Assembly: GCF_003957515.1 (NCBI RefSeq)
Contig: NZ_RQXW01000015.1
Coordinates: forward strand, 1 to 64,000
Source of the DNA: Amphritea opalescens
Lineage (GTDB): Bacteria; Pseudomonadota; Gammaproteobacteria; Pseudomonadales; Balneatricaceae
DNA: 64,000 bases
Direction: 5' to 3'
Under the pieces are notes generated by a model, which searched no databases, was not told the DNA's origin, and worked only from the letters and a program-made list of their open reading frames with translations. Of this stretch, positions 53,832-63,800 are shown piece by piece (positions within the stretch are counted from its first letter, which is position 1; the number at the start of each line of letters is the position of its first letter). A program made the position numbers and the translations under genes.

Positions 53832-56198
53832 ATGCGTAAGCTACTGATTGCCACCGTTCTCCTCGTCCTTCTTATCACCGGCCTCTATCTCGCACTGCCG
53901 ACGATTGCCGAATACAGCGTCCGCCAAGCACTCGAAGCGCAACAGATCGATGCACAATTTGAACTACAACGCCCCGGCTTCAACCGCATCGAGTTACATC
54001 AGCTTAAGCTCGAAAAAAATACTCCCGAACAATCCTTTCGACTCACCGCAGAGGCCATTAGCCTCAGTTTTAGCCCCTGGCAACTATTCAATACCGGCCG
54101 TATCAACACGCTGGATATGGACGCCGTAAAACTGGATCTGACCCTTCATTCACAGATCACCGATACAGATCAAGACAGCACAGCACTACAGCTCGACTTC
54201 CCTCCGCTGCCCTCCTATATCCTCAGTCAAATACCCGCGGAACACATTAACTTATCGCACTACAGCGCGGTAATCACCGTCGAAGGCAACCAACCGGCCC
54301 GTTTCGCTTTTTCAGGTAGCGCCAGCGCCAATAACGAACAACTGACCCTATCGGTGGACCAACTCGATAATGCCCCCGAGATGCGCCTCACTCTTATGCT
54401 GGATCAAACAGATAAAGCAGCGCTTTCGATTTACGCAGGGGAAGCCATCGCCCTAAAAACAGCCGCATCGCTGTCCTATCAGCAACAACAGTTAGAGATC
54501 GTCAGCCAAACCAGCTTATATCCAGAACAATGGCACACACTTCTGCAACTGCCATTAATACAAACCTTCCTTGCATGGCCAGAAATCCCAACGGTGATCT
54601 CCGGCACCGTTATGCTTGAAGGCAGCAGTCAAATCCCACTAAACGATTTAAGCTCCGCGCTGCATCAATACCATCTGAAGAGCCAACTCACCATAACTCA
54701 ACTGGCCGACCTAAGCCGATTGTATTTCCCGTCACTGCACTTAAAAGAACTGGCGATGCAACAGGATGCCAATCTGACACTTAACCATGACGATCTGACG
54801 CTCAGGATCAACAGTTTTACGGTCAACGGGCAACAACTTGAGCTTAAGCCAGAACCAAACCAGATCAGCACGGCAACCATGGGCGTCAATCTACTCAACC
54901 CCCTAACGGTGACAACGAGTATCGAGCAACTCAGCCAATCGCTTGCCGATATTCAATTACCCGATACCCAGCTACAGATAGAGCTAGCACCGGTGACACT
55001 GAAGATCGCCGGACAACCCAAGATAACCCTTCAAACTAAGCCGCTTAAACTCGCGTTGTCGCAGATTAATCTCAACGAGGTCAGCTTTCAGGCTAACCTC
55101 ATAGCCAATAGCTTAACCGGCCATTATGGCGAGCAAGTATTACCGCAGCTATCATTAACCAGCCTTGCTTCGATCTCGCCCGCCAAGATCACCAACCGTT
55201 TTGATATCCAGTTACAAGACCCTCTGCTCGCCGCAGACACCCAGATCAATGGCTCAACCACCACGGTGACGGCAACAGGCGTGACTACAGGGCATTGGCA
55301 AACAGCCCTTCCCCTCACAGGGATTGAAAAACTGATTCGCCGCTATACCCAAGCGCTGCCTCCAGAGCTAGTGTTCACCGCTGGCACCTTAAAACAGCAA
55401 GGCTGGCTGGATATGAACCAGACCGGTATCGCACTGCGGTTATTAAATAAGACCGAGCAGGCGAACCTCAGTTATGATCAAACCCATCTGTACGATATCA
55501 ACTGGCATTCAGAAACCATTAAGAACCACCGCGGTAAGTTAGATGATAACGGCGAACTAAACGTCGCCTTTATTGATGTTGGTGTGCCGCTGGAGAACTT
55601 CTCGGGGCGCTACCGCTTTGAACGTAGCATTGCCGGAAAATCTCTCGTACAGTTGAGCAGTAATACGGTTGATCTATTGGGCGGCACGGTGACAACCCTG
55701 CCTCTGACGTTATCACTGGATAACCCCCATTTCACAACCGCCGTGGCCGTCACAGGGATCGATCTAGGCCAACTCATTGCGCTAGAGCAACAGGAAGGAT
55801 TAACAGGCAGCGGCACACTGAATGGCCAGATGCCTATTCGAGTTTCAAATGGCGAGTTTAGTATTACGGGGGGGCAGATCATCAGTACCTCAGAAGGCGG
55901 TTGGATTCGCTATGCACCACAACCGGAAGTGTTGGCGCTGACAGAAACCAATCAAGCATTAGGGGTCGCATTTGATGCGCTGACTAATATGCACTATGAC
56001 AGCTTAGGTATTGAGCTTGATTACTATCCCGACGGTGAAGCCCTGCTAAAAACCCATCTTAAGGGTCGAAACCCCAGCTGGAATAGCGCTCAGCCGGTAG
56101 ATTTCACGATAAATATTGAGGAGAATATCCCCAAATTATTACAAGCACTTCAATTTACCGATAAATTAACGAAATCCTTAGAGAAACGGTACCGTTGA
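53832..56198 (+). CDS. ydbH: YdbH-family AsmA-like intermembrane lipid-transport protein
   Basis: The 788-residue protein has one N-terminal membrane helix (LLIATVLLVLLITGLYLALP, about residues 4-23) and a long repeating beta-strand region typical of bridge-like AsmA proteins. The C-terminal part (about 670-788) carries the YdbH-specific block with GGQIISTSEGGWIRYAPQPE and DYYPDGEALLKTHLKGRNP. In E. coli, YdbH acts with TamB and YhdP to move phospholipids to the outer membrane. It heads the ydbH-ynbE-ydbL set, which is intact here. Confidence 0.88.
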   Translation: MRKLLIATVLLVLLITGLYLALPTIAEYSVRQALEAQQIDAQFELQRPGFNRIELHQLKLEKNTPEQSFRLTAEAISLSFSPWQLFNTGRINTLDMDAVKLDLTLHSQITDTDQDSTALQLDFPPLPSYILSQIPAEHINLSHYSAVITVEGNQPARFAFSGSASANNEQLTLSVDQLDNAPEMRLTLMLDQTDKAALSIYAGEAIALKTAASLSYQQQQLEIVSQTSLYPEQWHTLLQLPLIQTFLAWPEIPTVISGTVMLEGSSQIPLNDLSSALHQYHLKSQLTITQLADLSRLYFPSLHLKELAMQQDANLTLNHDDLTLRINSFTVNGQQLELKPEPNQISTATMGVNLLNPLTVTTSIEQLSQSLADIQLPDTQLQIELAPVTLKIAGQPKITLQTKPLKLALSQINLNEVSFQANLIANSLTGHYGEQVLPQLSLTSLASISPAKITNRFDIQLQDPLLAADTQINGSTTTVTATGVTTGHWQTALPLTGIEKLIRRYTQALPPELVFTAGTLKQQGWLDMNQTGIALRLLNKTEQANLSYDQTHLYDINWHSETIKNHRGKLDDNGELNVAFIDVGVPLENFSGRYRFERSIAGKSLVQLSSNTVDLLGGTVTTLPLTLSLDNPHFTTAVAVTGIDLGQLIALEQQEGLTGSGTLNGQMPIRVSNGEFSITGGQIISTSEGGWIRYAPQPEVLALTETNQALGVAFDALTNMHYDSLGIELDYYPDGEALLKTHLKGRNPSWNSAQPVDFTINIEENIPKLLQALQFTDKLTKSLEKRYR

Positions 56199-56270
56199 CG
56201 AGTTACAATCACCTAATGCAGCGACAACAACGGCATCACAACATGCTTTACTATTGACGGAGAACAGCAT

Positions 56271-56471
56271 ATGGCTATGCCAAAAATACTACAATCGCTG
56301 GTCTTCAGCAGCCTGATGGCCACATTAGTGGCTTGTACGCCCACGGTGCAGGTTGCTGTTCCCAATGAACCGATCACCATCAACCTTAATGTTAAGATCA
56401 AACATGAGATACTCATTAAAGTTGATAAAGAGATTGATAGCCTGTTTGAAGAAAACAGCGAACTATTCTGA
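56271..56471 (+). CDS. ynbE: YnbE-family outer-membrane lipoprotein
   Basis: The 66-residue protein has a lipoprotein signal with lipobox LVAC (Cys22), then TPTVQVAVPNEPITINLNVK, the YnbE core that pairs as a beta-strand with the C-terminal end of YdbH. It anchors the YdbH bridge at the outer membrane. GGAG lies eight bases before the ATG. ATG 56277 is an alternative start. Twelve bases separate it from ydbL. Confidence 0.88.
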   Translation: MAMPKILQSLVFSSLMATLVACTPTVQVAVPNEPITINLNVKIKHEILIKVDKEIDSLFEENSELF

Positions 56472-56482
56472 GGTGTAGCAAC

Positions 56483-56815
56483 ATGAAACAGATAAAAACT
56501 ATCCTGACCTTCGCCACCCTTCTGTTAAGCTTGGTTTTCACTCCTGCTTGGGCGATCAGCCTAGACGATGCCAAACAACAGGGTATGGTCGGTGAACAGC
56601 TAAACGGTTATCTTGGTGTGGTAAAAAGCTCATCTGACGTTAATGCCTTGGTCAAAAATATCAATAACAAACGCCGTGAAGCTTATGCCCGCAAAGCCCG
56701 AAAGGCCGGCGTTGATATCAATATTATTGAGTTGCGTGTCGGTGAGCGGTTGATTCAACGCGCCCCTGCTGGACAATACATCCAAACACCTAACGGACAG
56801 TGGTCCAAAAAGTAA
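56483..56815 (+). CDS. ydbL: YdbL-family (DUF1318) periplasmic protein
   Basis: The 110-residue exported protein has a signal peptide ending at AWA-ISL (residue about 24) and the DUF1318 core: LDDAKQQGMVGEQLNGYLGV, then NNKRREAYARKARKAGV, and the tail GERLIQRAPAGQYIQTPNGQ. In E. coli YdbL modulates the YdbH-YnbE complex, apparently as a chaperone. It keeps the normal gene order ydbH-ynbE-ydbL. Confidence 0.9.
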   Translation: MKQIKTILTFATLLLSLVFTPAWAISLDDAKQQGMVGEQLNGYLGVVKSSSDVNALVKNINNKRREAYARKARKAGVDINIIELRVGERLIQRAPAGQYIQTPNGQWSKK

Positions 56816-56841
56816 ACACCTAATAAGATCAGGACATTCAT

Positions 56842-57363
56842 GTGAGCACCTTTGGCGTATCAGGTAAGCCCTCATATCGTTCAAATAATGCATTAGGCTT
56901 TTTTATCTGTGTGGCCAGCCTTGCGGTCGCACAAGCCTATATCGATCCACTCATCGCACAGAGCGACTGCGCGCTGTGCTCAGTCACCCGTATCATTTTG
57001 CTACTGATGTCTGGGTTGTTTTTTGTGAGTTTTCTCATTAATCGCAGCATGTATTTTCAACGATTTATAGCCGTCATCCACCTGTTATTAATTACCGGTG
57101 GCGTTATTACCACCCTGCGCAGCCTATTTGTAGATCCTGACAATCTACCCTCAAGCTGTGAACTCAGCACCTCAACACTTCTGGAACAGGGGAGTTTTAA
57201 CTCCTTCTTAACTACCGTCAACAATGCCGCGACCTGCCCCTATCCCGACTGGCAAATTTATCAACTAAACGTCGCCCATCTGTCACTGCTTCTCATGCTC
57301 GTTTTACTGGTTATCGTATGGAAGATAGTGATTAAAAAACCACAGAGAAACCTATTCTTCTGA
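56842..57363 (+). CDS. DsbB-like disulfide oxidoreductase
   Basis: The 173-residue protein has four membrane segments and cysteines at 43 and 46 (CALC), 106 and 132. Their places match the four functional cysteines of E. coli DsbB (41, 44, 104, 130), so the full redox set is kept. The residues after the first pair, SVTRIILLLM, resemble the DsbB quinone-side helix with its arginine. DsbB reoxidises DsbA using quinones. The start is GTG 56842, seven bases after AGGA. It overlaps the following gene by one base. Confidence 0.75.
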   Translation: MSTFGVSGKPSYRSNNALGFFICVASLAVAQAYIDPLIAQSDCALCSVTRIILLLMSGLFFVSFLINRSMYFQRFIAVIHLLLITGGVITTLRSLFVDPDNLPSSCELSTSTLLEQGSFNSFLTTVNNAATCPYPDWQIYQLNVAHLSLLLMLVLLVIVWKIVIKKPQRNLFF

Positions 57364-58448
57364 TGAAAAAATCTGCCATCGTGCTTTCCGCAGGGCTTCT
57401 GCTGCCGACACCTCTACTTGCCATCGAGATGCCCCATGGCGACAAGAAAAACCCAGGGACCTTCACTTTCTATTTAGAAAATGACCTGTTCGCCGAAACC
57501 GATCAGCAGTATACCAACGGGATTCGTTTTTCTTGGACATCACCGGATATAACCAGTTATCTGGATGATGAAAGTTTGCCGACCTGGTCTAGACGCTATA
57601 ACCGCTTTATCACCTCACCACTCGGACTATTTGACGACCAGCCCCCCAAACAAAGTGAGATCGTGCGTAACCTTGTTATCACCCTAGGGCAGCAGATGTT
57701 TACCCCAAAAGATAACACGCGCACCACTGTTGACCCCGATGATCGTCCTTATGCTGGCTGGCTTTATCTCGGCATGGGTTACCATCTGAGATACAAACAA
57801 CGGATGGACTCCGCTATCCTCAATGTTGGCATCGTGGGGCCGGCATCCATGGCTCAAGAAGCTCAGGACTTCGTGCATGAAATACGGGGCATCGATAAAT
57901 TCGATGGCTGGGATAACCAGCTCAATAATGAGCTCGGGCTGCAACTGGTTTATGAACGTAAATATCGCACCCTCACTGAATCGCTCCAAGCGGGTCTCGA
58001 ATACGATGTTATTTGGCATGGCGGCGCCAGCTTAGGCAATGTGGCAACCTACCTAAACGCAGGCGCAGAGATACGTCTCGGCTGGTTTCTACCCGATGAT
58101 TTTGGCACCTCAGCCCTACGCCCCGGTGGTGATAATAGTGCGCCCGGCAGCCAAGACCCTCGCATCCAAAGTTCGACGGGTTACAGCAGCGCACAGAACT
58201 TCGGTTTACACGGTTTTATCGCCTTCGACGGCCGCTGGGTACTCCAAGATATCTTTCTCGACGGCAATACCTTCAGCAGTAGTCACTCAGTGGATAAAAA
58301 ACACCTCGTCGGTGACTTAAGTATCGGCGCGAGCATGCTGGTAAAAGACTGGAAATTATCTTACGCACGGGTATTCCGCAGTAAAGAGTTTGACACTCAG
58401 GACGGAACCCACAGTTTCGGCTCTTTCTCCGCATCTTATAGTTTTTAA
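57363..58448 (+). CDS. LpxR-family lipid A deacylase (DUF2219)
   Basis: The 361-residue outer-membrane protein has a signal peptide ending at LLA-IEM (residue about 20). Next is the LpxR hallmark TFYLENDLFAETDQQYTNGI (about residues 35-54), which carries catalytic Asn and Asp of the Salmonella enzyme. DPDDRPYAGWLYLGMGYHL follows near residue 120, and the C-terminal strand ends in Phe (SASYSF). LpxR removes the 3'-acyloxyacyl group of lipid A using calcium. It shares a TGATG stop-start overlap with the DsbB-like gene. Confidence 0.85.
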   Translation: MKKSAIVLSAGLLLPTPLLAIEMPHGDKKNPGTFTFYLENDLFAETDQQYTNGIRFSWTSPDITSYLDDESLPTWSRRYNRFITSPLGLFDDQPPKQSEIVRNLVITLGQQMFTPKDNTRTTVDPDDRPYAGWLYLGMGYHLRYKQRMDSAILNVGIVGPASMAQEAQDFVHEIRGIDKFDGWDNQLNNELGLQLVYERKYRTLTESLQAGLEYDVIWHGGASLGNVATYLNAGAEIRLGWFLPDDFGTSALRPGGDNSAPGSQDPRIQSSTGYSSAQNFGLHGFIAFDGRWVLQDIFLDGNTFSSSHSVDKKHLVGDLSIGASMLVKDWKLSYARVFRSKEFDTQDGTHSFGSFSASYSF

Positions 58449-58510
58449 TCCCTGACACAAGACCGGCTTTTAGGCTTATTTAAGCTAACAGCGTTTGCCC
58501 TCTCCTATAT

Positions 58511-58536
58511 AAAAAAGCCGGATCAATCGACCCGGC
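58511..58536 (-). terminator. Terminator of the copper receptor gene
   Basis: GCCGG (58517-58521) and CCGGC (58532-58536) form the stem around ATCAATCGAC. On the minus strand a run of six T follows the stem (58516-58511). The A-run on the other side could also make it work for the plus-strand LpxR gene. Confidence 0.75.
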
Positions 58537-58561
58537 AAAAAAGAAGGGGATGCTCAGTGTG

Positions 58562-60589
58562 TTAGAACGACTGAGTGACTCTAATCCAAGCACTACGGCC
58601 GGGCTCTGCAACTTGGAAAGGATCGGGGTTAACGGTGTCATCTCGGCTTTCATGTACCGTATAGGCTTTATCCATCAGGTTATCCACACCGGCTAACAGA
58701 CTCAAACCATTGTTAAACTCATATTGAGCGTGCACATTAATCACCCCATAACCCGGTGATTTCCGCACATCCTGACCGCCGCAGTTCGCACTCCCAGACA
58801 GACAGATATCATGCTGACTGGCCACCAATTGCCACTCGACGCCCATCTGTAAACGATCTTGCTGATAATCCAGCGACGTATTCAGCTCTAACGGTGCGAT
58901 ACGGGATAGGTTGGTATCGTCATCTAAATTATTTCCCACTGTCCACACCAGTGCGCTACCCAACTGCCAGTTGCCATTGAGCGGATAGTTCATATCTAGC
59001 TCGGCACCATAGAGTTCGGCATCAACATTGCGATAGATATCTCGGCTTTTCGACCCTGCTGCTACCGTTTGACGAAGAATGTAATCGTTTACTCGGTTAT
59101 ACCAACCGGTCGCCGACCAGTTCAGCGTATCAAGATCGCCCTGCAGACTGACCTCCAGTTGATGATGCTTCTCCGGCTCTAACAGCGGGTTGCCGATCCA
59201 ATCGCCTGTCATCGTCGACCGCGCCATATACCGCTCGGTCGCATCGGCTGTCCGAACACTACGGGAGAACGTAGTTTCAACACTGTATTGATCATTTAGG
59301 CGATGGGTCCAGCCAACAAAACCACCGACATTATCTTCACTACGCTGTTCACCCGCGTCAGCAGATACACCCGTCATCGTCCAGATAGCCGCCGGTGTCA
59401 CGCCGCCCACGACTTCATTACGCCGAGTCGCTTCTGCCGTAACATGATCATAACGTAGCCCGGCACGGACAACATTATCAGTGCTGACGGCCTTTTCACC
59501 CTCAACAAACAGCCCTGTTTGATCGATTTCAACGCCGGGCCAAAGCAGACGACTCGCCACACCGGCGCTATTCTGAAGCTCAGCATCACGATCATTGTTC
59601 TGTACATCCACACCAAAGGTCCAAGCAATATCGACCGCTTGGGCATCAAAGATTAGCCGCCCACCTTCGGTATCGGAGGTCGAAGGAGCCTGCATCTTCA
59701 TCATGCTGGCAGGACGAAGGCTATAGTTATCCATATTATGCTTAACATCGGATTTATACAGTTCTAGCTGCACCTGTTGCAGCGCACCCTGCTCGAACTC
59801 ATGGGTCAGTTTTAAGCGGCCTGTGTCGGCATCGGCGTAAGGTGAATCCATCCCTGCACCGGCAAACAACATATCATCCTCTTCCTGCTCTTCGTAGCTA
59901 GCTTCGATGGTGGTCAGGTCGGTTAAGCGATAACCCAACAAGATCGATTTAGACTGGCTTTCAAAGGATGAGCGCACTTCATTACCGTCGCCGTCATCAT
60001 AGTTATCCGCTTCGCTTTTATGACCGATGAAGCGAATATAACCATCATCAGAACCCGCTGCGACATCCGCCCCTAGCTCATAACGGTTACCATTTCCCTG
60101 ATAGCCTGCATTCAACTTGCCGGTGTAGCCCTTCTCATCAAAGGTCGGCCACTGACGTTCAAACAAAACAGTACCGCCGGGGCCACCGCCACCGTAAACC
60201 ACGGTACGGTTGCCTTTAATCACGGTGACACTGTCATAACTATCGACTGAGGTATAGGAGGTCGGAGGGTCCATCCGGTTAGGGCAACCGCCATGAATAT
60301 AAGCGCCATCGAGTAAGATATTCAGTTGTGTTTGGCTCAGTCCTCGAATCACCGGATCGATAGAGCGCCCGCCCATACGGATACCAGATACGCCACTCAG
60401 GCTCTGTAATAACTCACCGCCATCCGTGACCGGTGAGGCCTGAACCGTCGCCGTTTCACTGTGCACGGTATTTTCAACCTGAGGCAAGCCTGACTTTATT
60501 TCGATAACCAGTGTTTTATCATCATGGGCAGCAAATGCCTGAGCCGAAATAGTCGCAGCAATAGCCAGCGATAGCGTTGTTTTGGTCAT
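58562..60589 (-). CDS. TonB-dependent copper receptor (OprC/NosA type)
   Basis: The protein (675 residues from this start) has a signal peptide (MTKTTLSLAIAATISAQAFA), a plug domain and a 22-stranded barrel that ends in a C-terminal Phe (VTQSF). The plug includes GLSQTQLNILLDGAYIHGGC and PNRMDPPTSY, the signature of the OprC/NosA copper-receptor family. I start at ATG 60589, which has AGGA seven bases upstream; the frame is open a further 37 codons without a signal peptide. It is a single gene in front of a terminator. Copper is inferred from the family. Confidence 0.85.
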   Translation of the reverse strand: MTKTTLSLAIAATISAQAFAAHDDKTLVIEIKSGLPQVENTVHSETATVQASPVTDGGELLQSLSGVSGIRMGGRSIDPVIRGLSQTQLNILLDGAYIHGGCPNRMDPPTSYTSVDSYDSVTVIKGNRTVVYGGGGPGGTVLFERQWPTFDEKGYTGKLNAGYQGNGNRYELGADVAAGSDDGYIRFIGHKSEADNYDDGDGNEVRSSFESQSKSILLGYRLTDLTTIEASYEEQEEDDMLFAGAGMDSPYADADTGRLKLTHEFEQGALQQVQLELYKSDVKHNMDNYSLRPASMMKMQAPSTSDTEGGRLIFDAQAVDIAWTFGVDVQNNDRDAELQNSAGVASRLLWPGVEIDQTGLFVEGEKAVSTDNVVRAGLRYDHVTAEATRRNEVVGGVTPAAIWTMTGVSADAGEQRSEDNVGGFVGWTHRLNDQYSVETTFSRSVRTADATERYMARSTMTGDWIGNPLLEPEKHHQLEVSLQGDLDTLNWSATGWYNRVNDYILRQTVAAGSKSRDIYRNVDAELYGAELDMNYPLNGNWQLGSALVWTVGNNLDDDTNLSRIAPLELNTSLDYQQDRLQMGVEWQLVASQHDICLSGSANCGGQDVRKSPGYGVINVHAQYEFNNGLSLLAGVDNLMDKAYTVHESRDDTVNPDPFQVAEPGRSAWIRVTQSF

Positions 60590-60808
60590 ACAGCGTTCCT
60601 TAGCAGCAGTGGTTTTAAAAACTGCGGCTATTGTAAAGAGACCGCCCGCTGCTGGGGTGTGACAGGATGCCGCATAAGCCGTGACATAATGACGCACCAA
60701 TTTAAGGGAACTTCTTAGTAGAGCCTCACTGATGGCTCAGGAGGGTGTTCAGTCGCGACTAAACAGGCGATTGTGTGATGTTTCCCGCTTGAGCGCCGCG
60801 ACCTGATC

Positions 60809-63800
60809 TTATGAGTTCAACACGCGATACTGGCTCTCCAGTTCACTAACCCCCAAACCACTCTTTTTAATCACCCTCAGCTGCGCAGGAATCCGCTCTT
60901 TCATCGCTTCGATATGACTGATCACACCGATCATCTTGCCTGACGCATTCAGGTTATCCAAAGCATCGAGGGCAATATCCAACGTTTCGCTATCCAGTGT
61001 CCCGAAGCCCTCATCAAGAAATAGCGAATCGATACTGGTTTTATGGCTCACCAGATCGGAGAGCGCCAATGCCAATGCCAAGCTCACCAAAAAGCTTTCA
61101 CCACCGGACAGGGTTTTGGTATCCCGTTCGATATCCCCCTGCCAAGTATCAAGCACACTGAGTTCTAGCCCTGCGTCTTGTTTTCGCTTCAACAGATAGC
61201 GACCATGTAGGCGTTCCAACTGTTGATTGGCCAGATGGATCAGGTTATCGAGGGTCAGCCCCTGCGCGAACTTACGAAACTTATCCCCTTTTTGTGACCC
61301 GATCAGTGAATGCAGATATTGGATATCATCATACTGTTCGGTGTACGCCTCAATCTCAGCAAACAGCGCCTGTTGACCCTCACGACGCATCCCATCGGAG
61401 GTCAGTTCTTGATTAATCTCACCCCCCCGTTTAACCAATTGCTCAGCCCTGTTATTCAGGTCCGTACGCTGCACTTCGATAGATGCCAATGGGACTTGCT
61501 GATACTCCGCGGCAAGGGGATTTGCCAGAATCTCTTTCACCGATTGCTCTGCGCCGTCCAGTAATGTTTGGGCCTGTAACAGCTCATCATCCAGTGCTTT
61601 TTTCTGCTCAAGCAGCGCCTTTCGTTCCGGCTCAGGCAACAAGGCTTGCTGAAAGTCGGCTTCACTATTAAACGGACTTTCCGCCAATGCATTTATCCAC
61701 AGAGCATGCCGCTTATCGAGTCGTTCTTGCAACTCACTCAAGCCTTGCTGCTGACTTTTTAATTCAGCTAGCAGTGCTTGATAATCTCGGGTCAATGTCT
61801 GGCTCTTCTCCTGAGCATTGCTGTAATCATGCTCGGTCCGTTGCAGATGCTGCGCACTTTTCTGACGTTCGTCGCTAACGAGTTGATCCCCAAAAAGAGC
61901 CCGACGCTGCGTTTGGAGTTCAAGCAATGACTGCTTAAGCTCCTGCTGTTCCTGCTGAAGCTGAGTCAGTTGCCCGACCGACTCATTCAGTTGCTGTTGG
62001 CAATGGGCCTGCTCGTTTTTGAGACGATCTAACTCGCGGTTCAGTCCTTCCTGTTGACCGCTATAAATATCCCACTGCTTAGCATCCGACTGCTTCGCCT
62101 CCAGCCAAGCGTGCAACTGTTCTGGCTCGGGTAAGACATACCCCTGTTCGGTGAGCTGCGCGGCAAATTGATCTCTTAGCCCGCCAACCCTTGCCGTCAG
62201 CCTGCTTTTCTCCTGCTGAACAGTATGCAGGCGCTCAGTGTTATTCTTCAGCGCTTGTTGGTTCAACGCGAGTTTATTGTTGAGCTGGTCCACATTACGC
62301 TGGGCAGCATCCCAGCGCTGTTTCGCCTCATCTCTGTGTTGATGCAAGGTTTTAAGTTGCTGAATTGCAGCTAGACACTGTTGCCGTTTGCCTTTTTCAG
62401 CGACTTCATACTGCTGTAAACCTTGTTGATCACCAATCGGGAACGGAAGTTTAAGATCGTTCGATTGCCACTGCTGTTCTAGATGAGACTGTTCATTGCG
62501 GATCGCGCTTAAGCGCTGCACTAATTCCTGCAGGTGGCGCTGCAGCGATTCCAATTTGTTGGCCGCGTTTATCCCCTGTTCTTTAATCGCCGCCAATGCC
62601 TGTTCAGCTAAATCTCGATCTTGAATGGTCTGAGAGGGGTCCGATTGAGGCGTTTCCCCATGAGAATGATCGAGTTTAGGGTGCTCATGGGCACCACACA
62701 GAGGACATGCCTCTCCCGCCTGAAGGTTGGCACGAAACTGGGCGAGCTGCTCGTCCTGACTCACCAGTTGACTCAGCACCCTCACGAGCTGCTGCTGTTT
62801 TTCATATTCCTGCCGTAGCTGCTCGCGTGTTTCTGTTACTTTTGCCTGCTCGGTCCGTTTATCCTGTTCCTCGGCTTGCTTCTTGAGTCGTTCAGCCTCC
62901 AGTTCTTGCCAGCGGTGACCGACCGACTGTAACGCTAGCCATCGCGTGTAATCGGTATTCTGCTGTTCCCGCTGCTGCTCTAAACGATCTAAGTCGCCCT
63001 GCTCACAGGCTTTCGAATAGTCATTATTGGCCTGCTGCCAACTCTGTTCTAGTTTACCGGCCTCTGTCAGGGCCTTGTGGTATTGCTGTTCTTCTGCCGC
63101 CTGTGAACCCTGTTGCTGGCTTAGCTGTTGCTGTAACGCTGCCTCTGTTTCACACTGAGTCTTTAATAGGCCCTCATCGGTCAAAATCTGTTGAGCTTGA
63201 TGCTGCCACTGCCCCAAATACTGTTTGAGCGATTCATCAGCCCGATGCTGCTGCCGATAGTCTTCAACCTCTTTCAGCGCCGCCGTCTGCTTGTCGATTT
63301 GCTCACTGAGTGATCTAAGTTGCTGCTGACTGCTATCACGCTTCGCCGCAAGCGCTGCCAGTTGTTGCTCTTTATCCTTGAGTTTGTCCTGTTCAGCCGT
63401 AATCTTTTGATCCAGCGGCACGACCTGTTCATTAATCAGGCGTTCCTGCTCTGCGTGACGCTCTTTTGCTGTGTTCAAGGCCACTCGCTGCTGTTCAAGG
63501 GCTGTAACCGCGGCTTCCTGTTGGTTTTTAGCATGTGGTGCTAAGGCCTGCTTTTCGTTATGGCGTGTTTCAGCGGCGCTATGTTGCGACAGGGCTTCCT
63601 GCCATAGCGTAAAAGGAGTTTTAAGCTGCTCCGCCGGTTCACTCTGCTGTAGCCGCAATAGATCGGGCTGCGCTTGGCTCTGCTGCTGTTTGGCCCTCTG
63701 TAACCGCTCAGTGTTAATGGTGACCGTCTGTTGTCCGCGATTATATTGCTGCCACCAGCTTAAGTGGGCATCAACGGCGGCAATCTTGCCTTTATTGATC

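Noticed and set aside
60751-60760. AGTCGCGACT palindrome between sbcC and the copper receptor
   Set aside because: Only 10 bp, without a T-run or a fitting position; a chance palindrome is likely.
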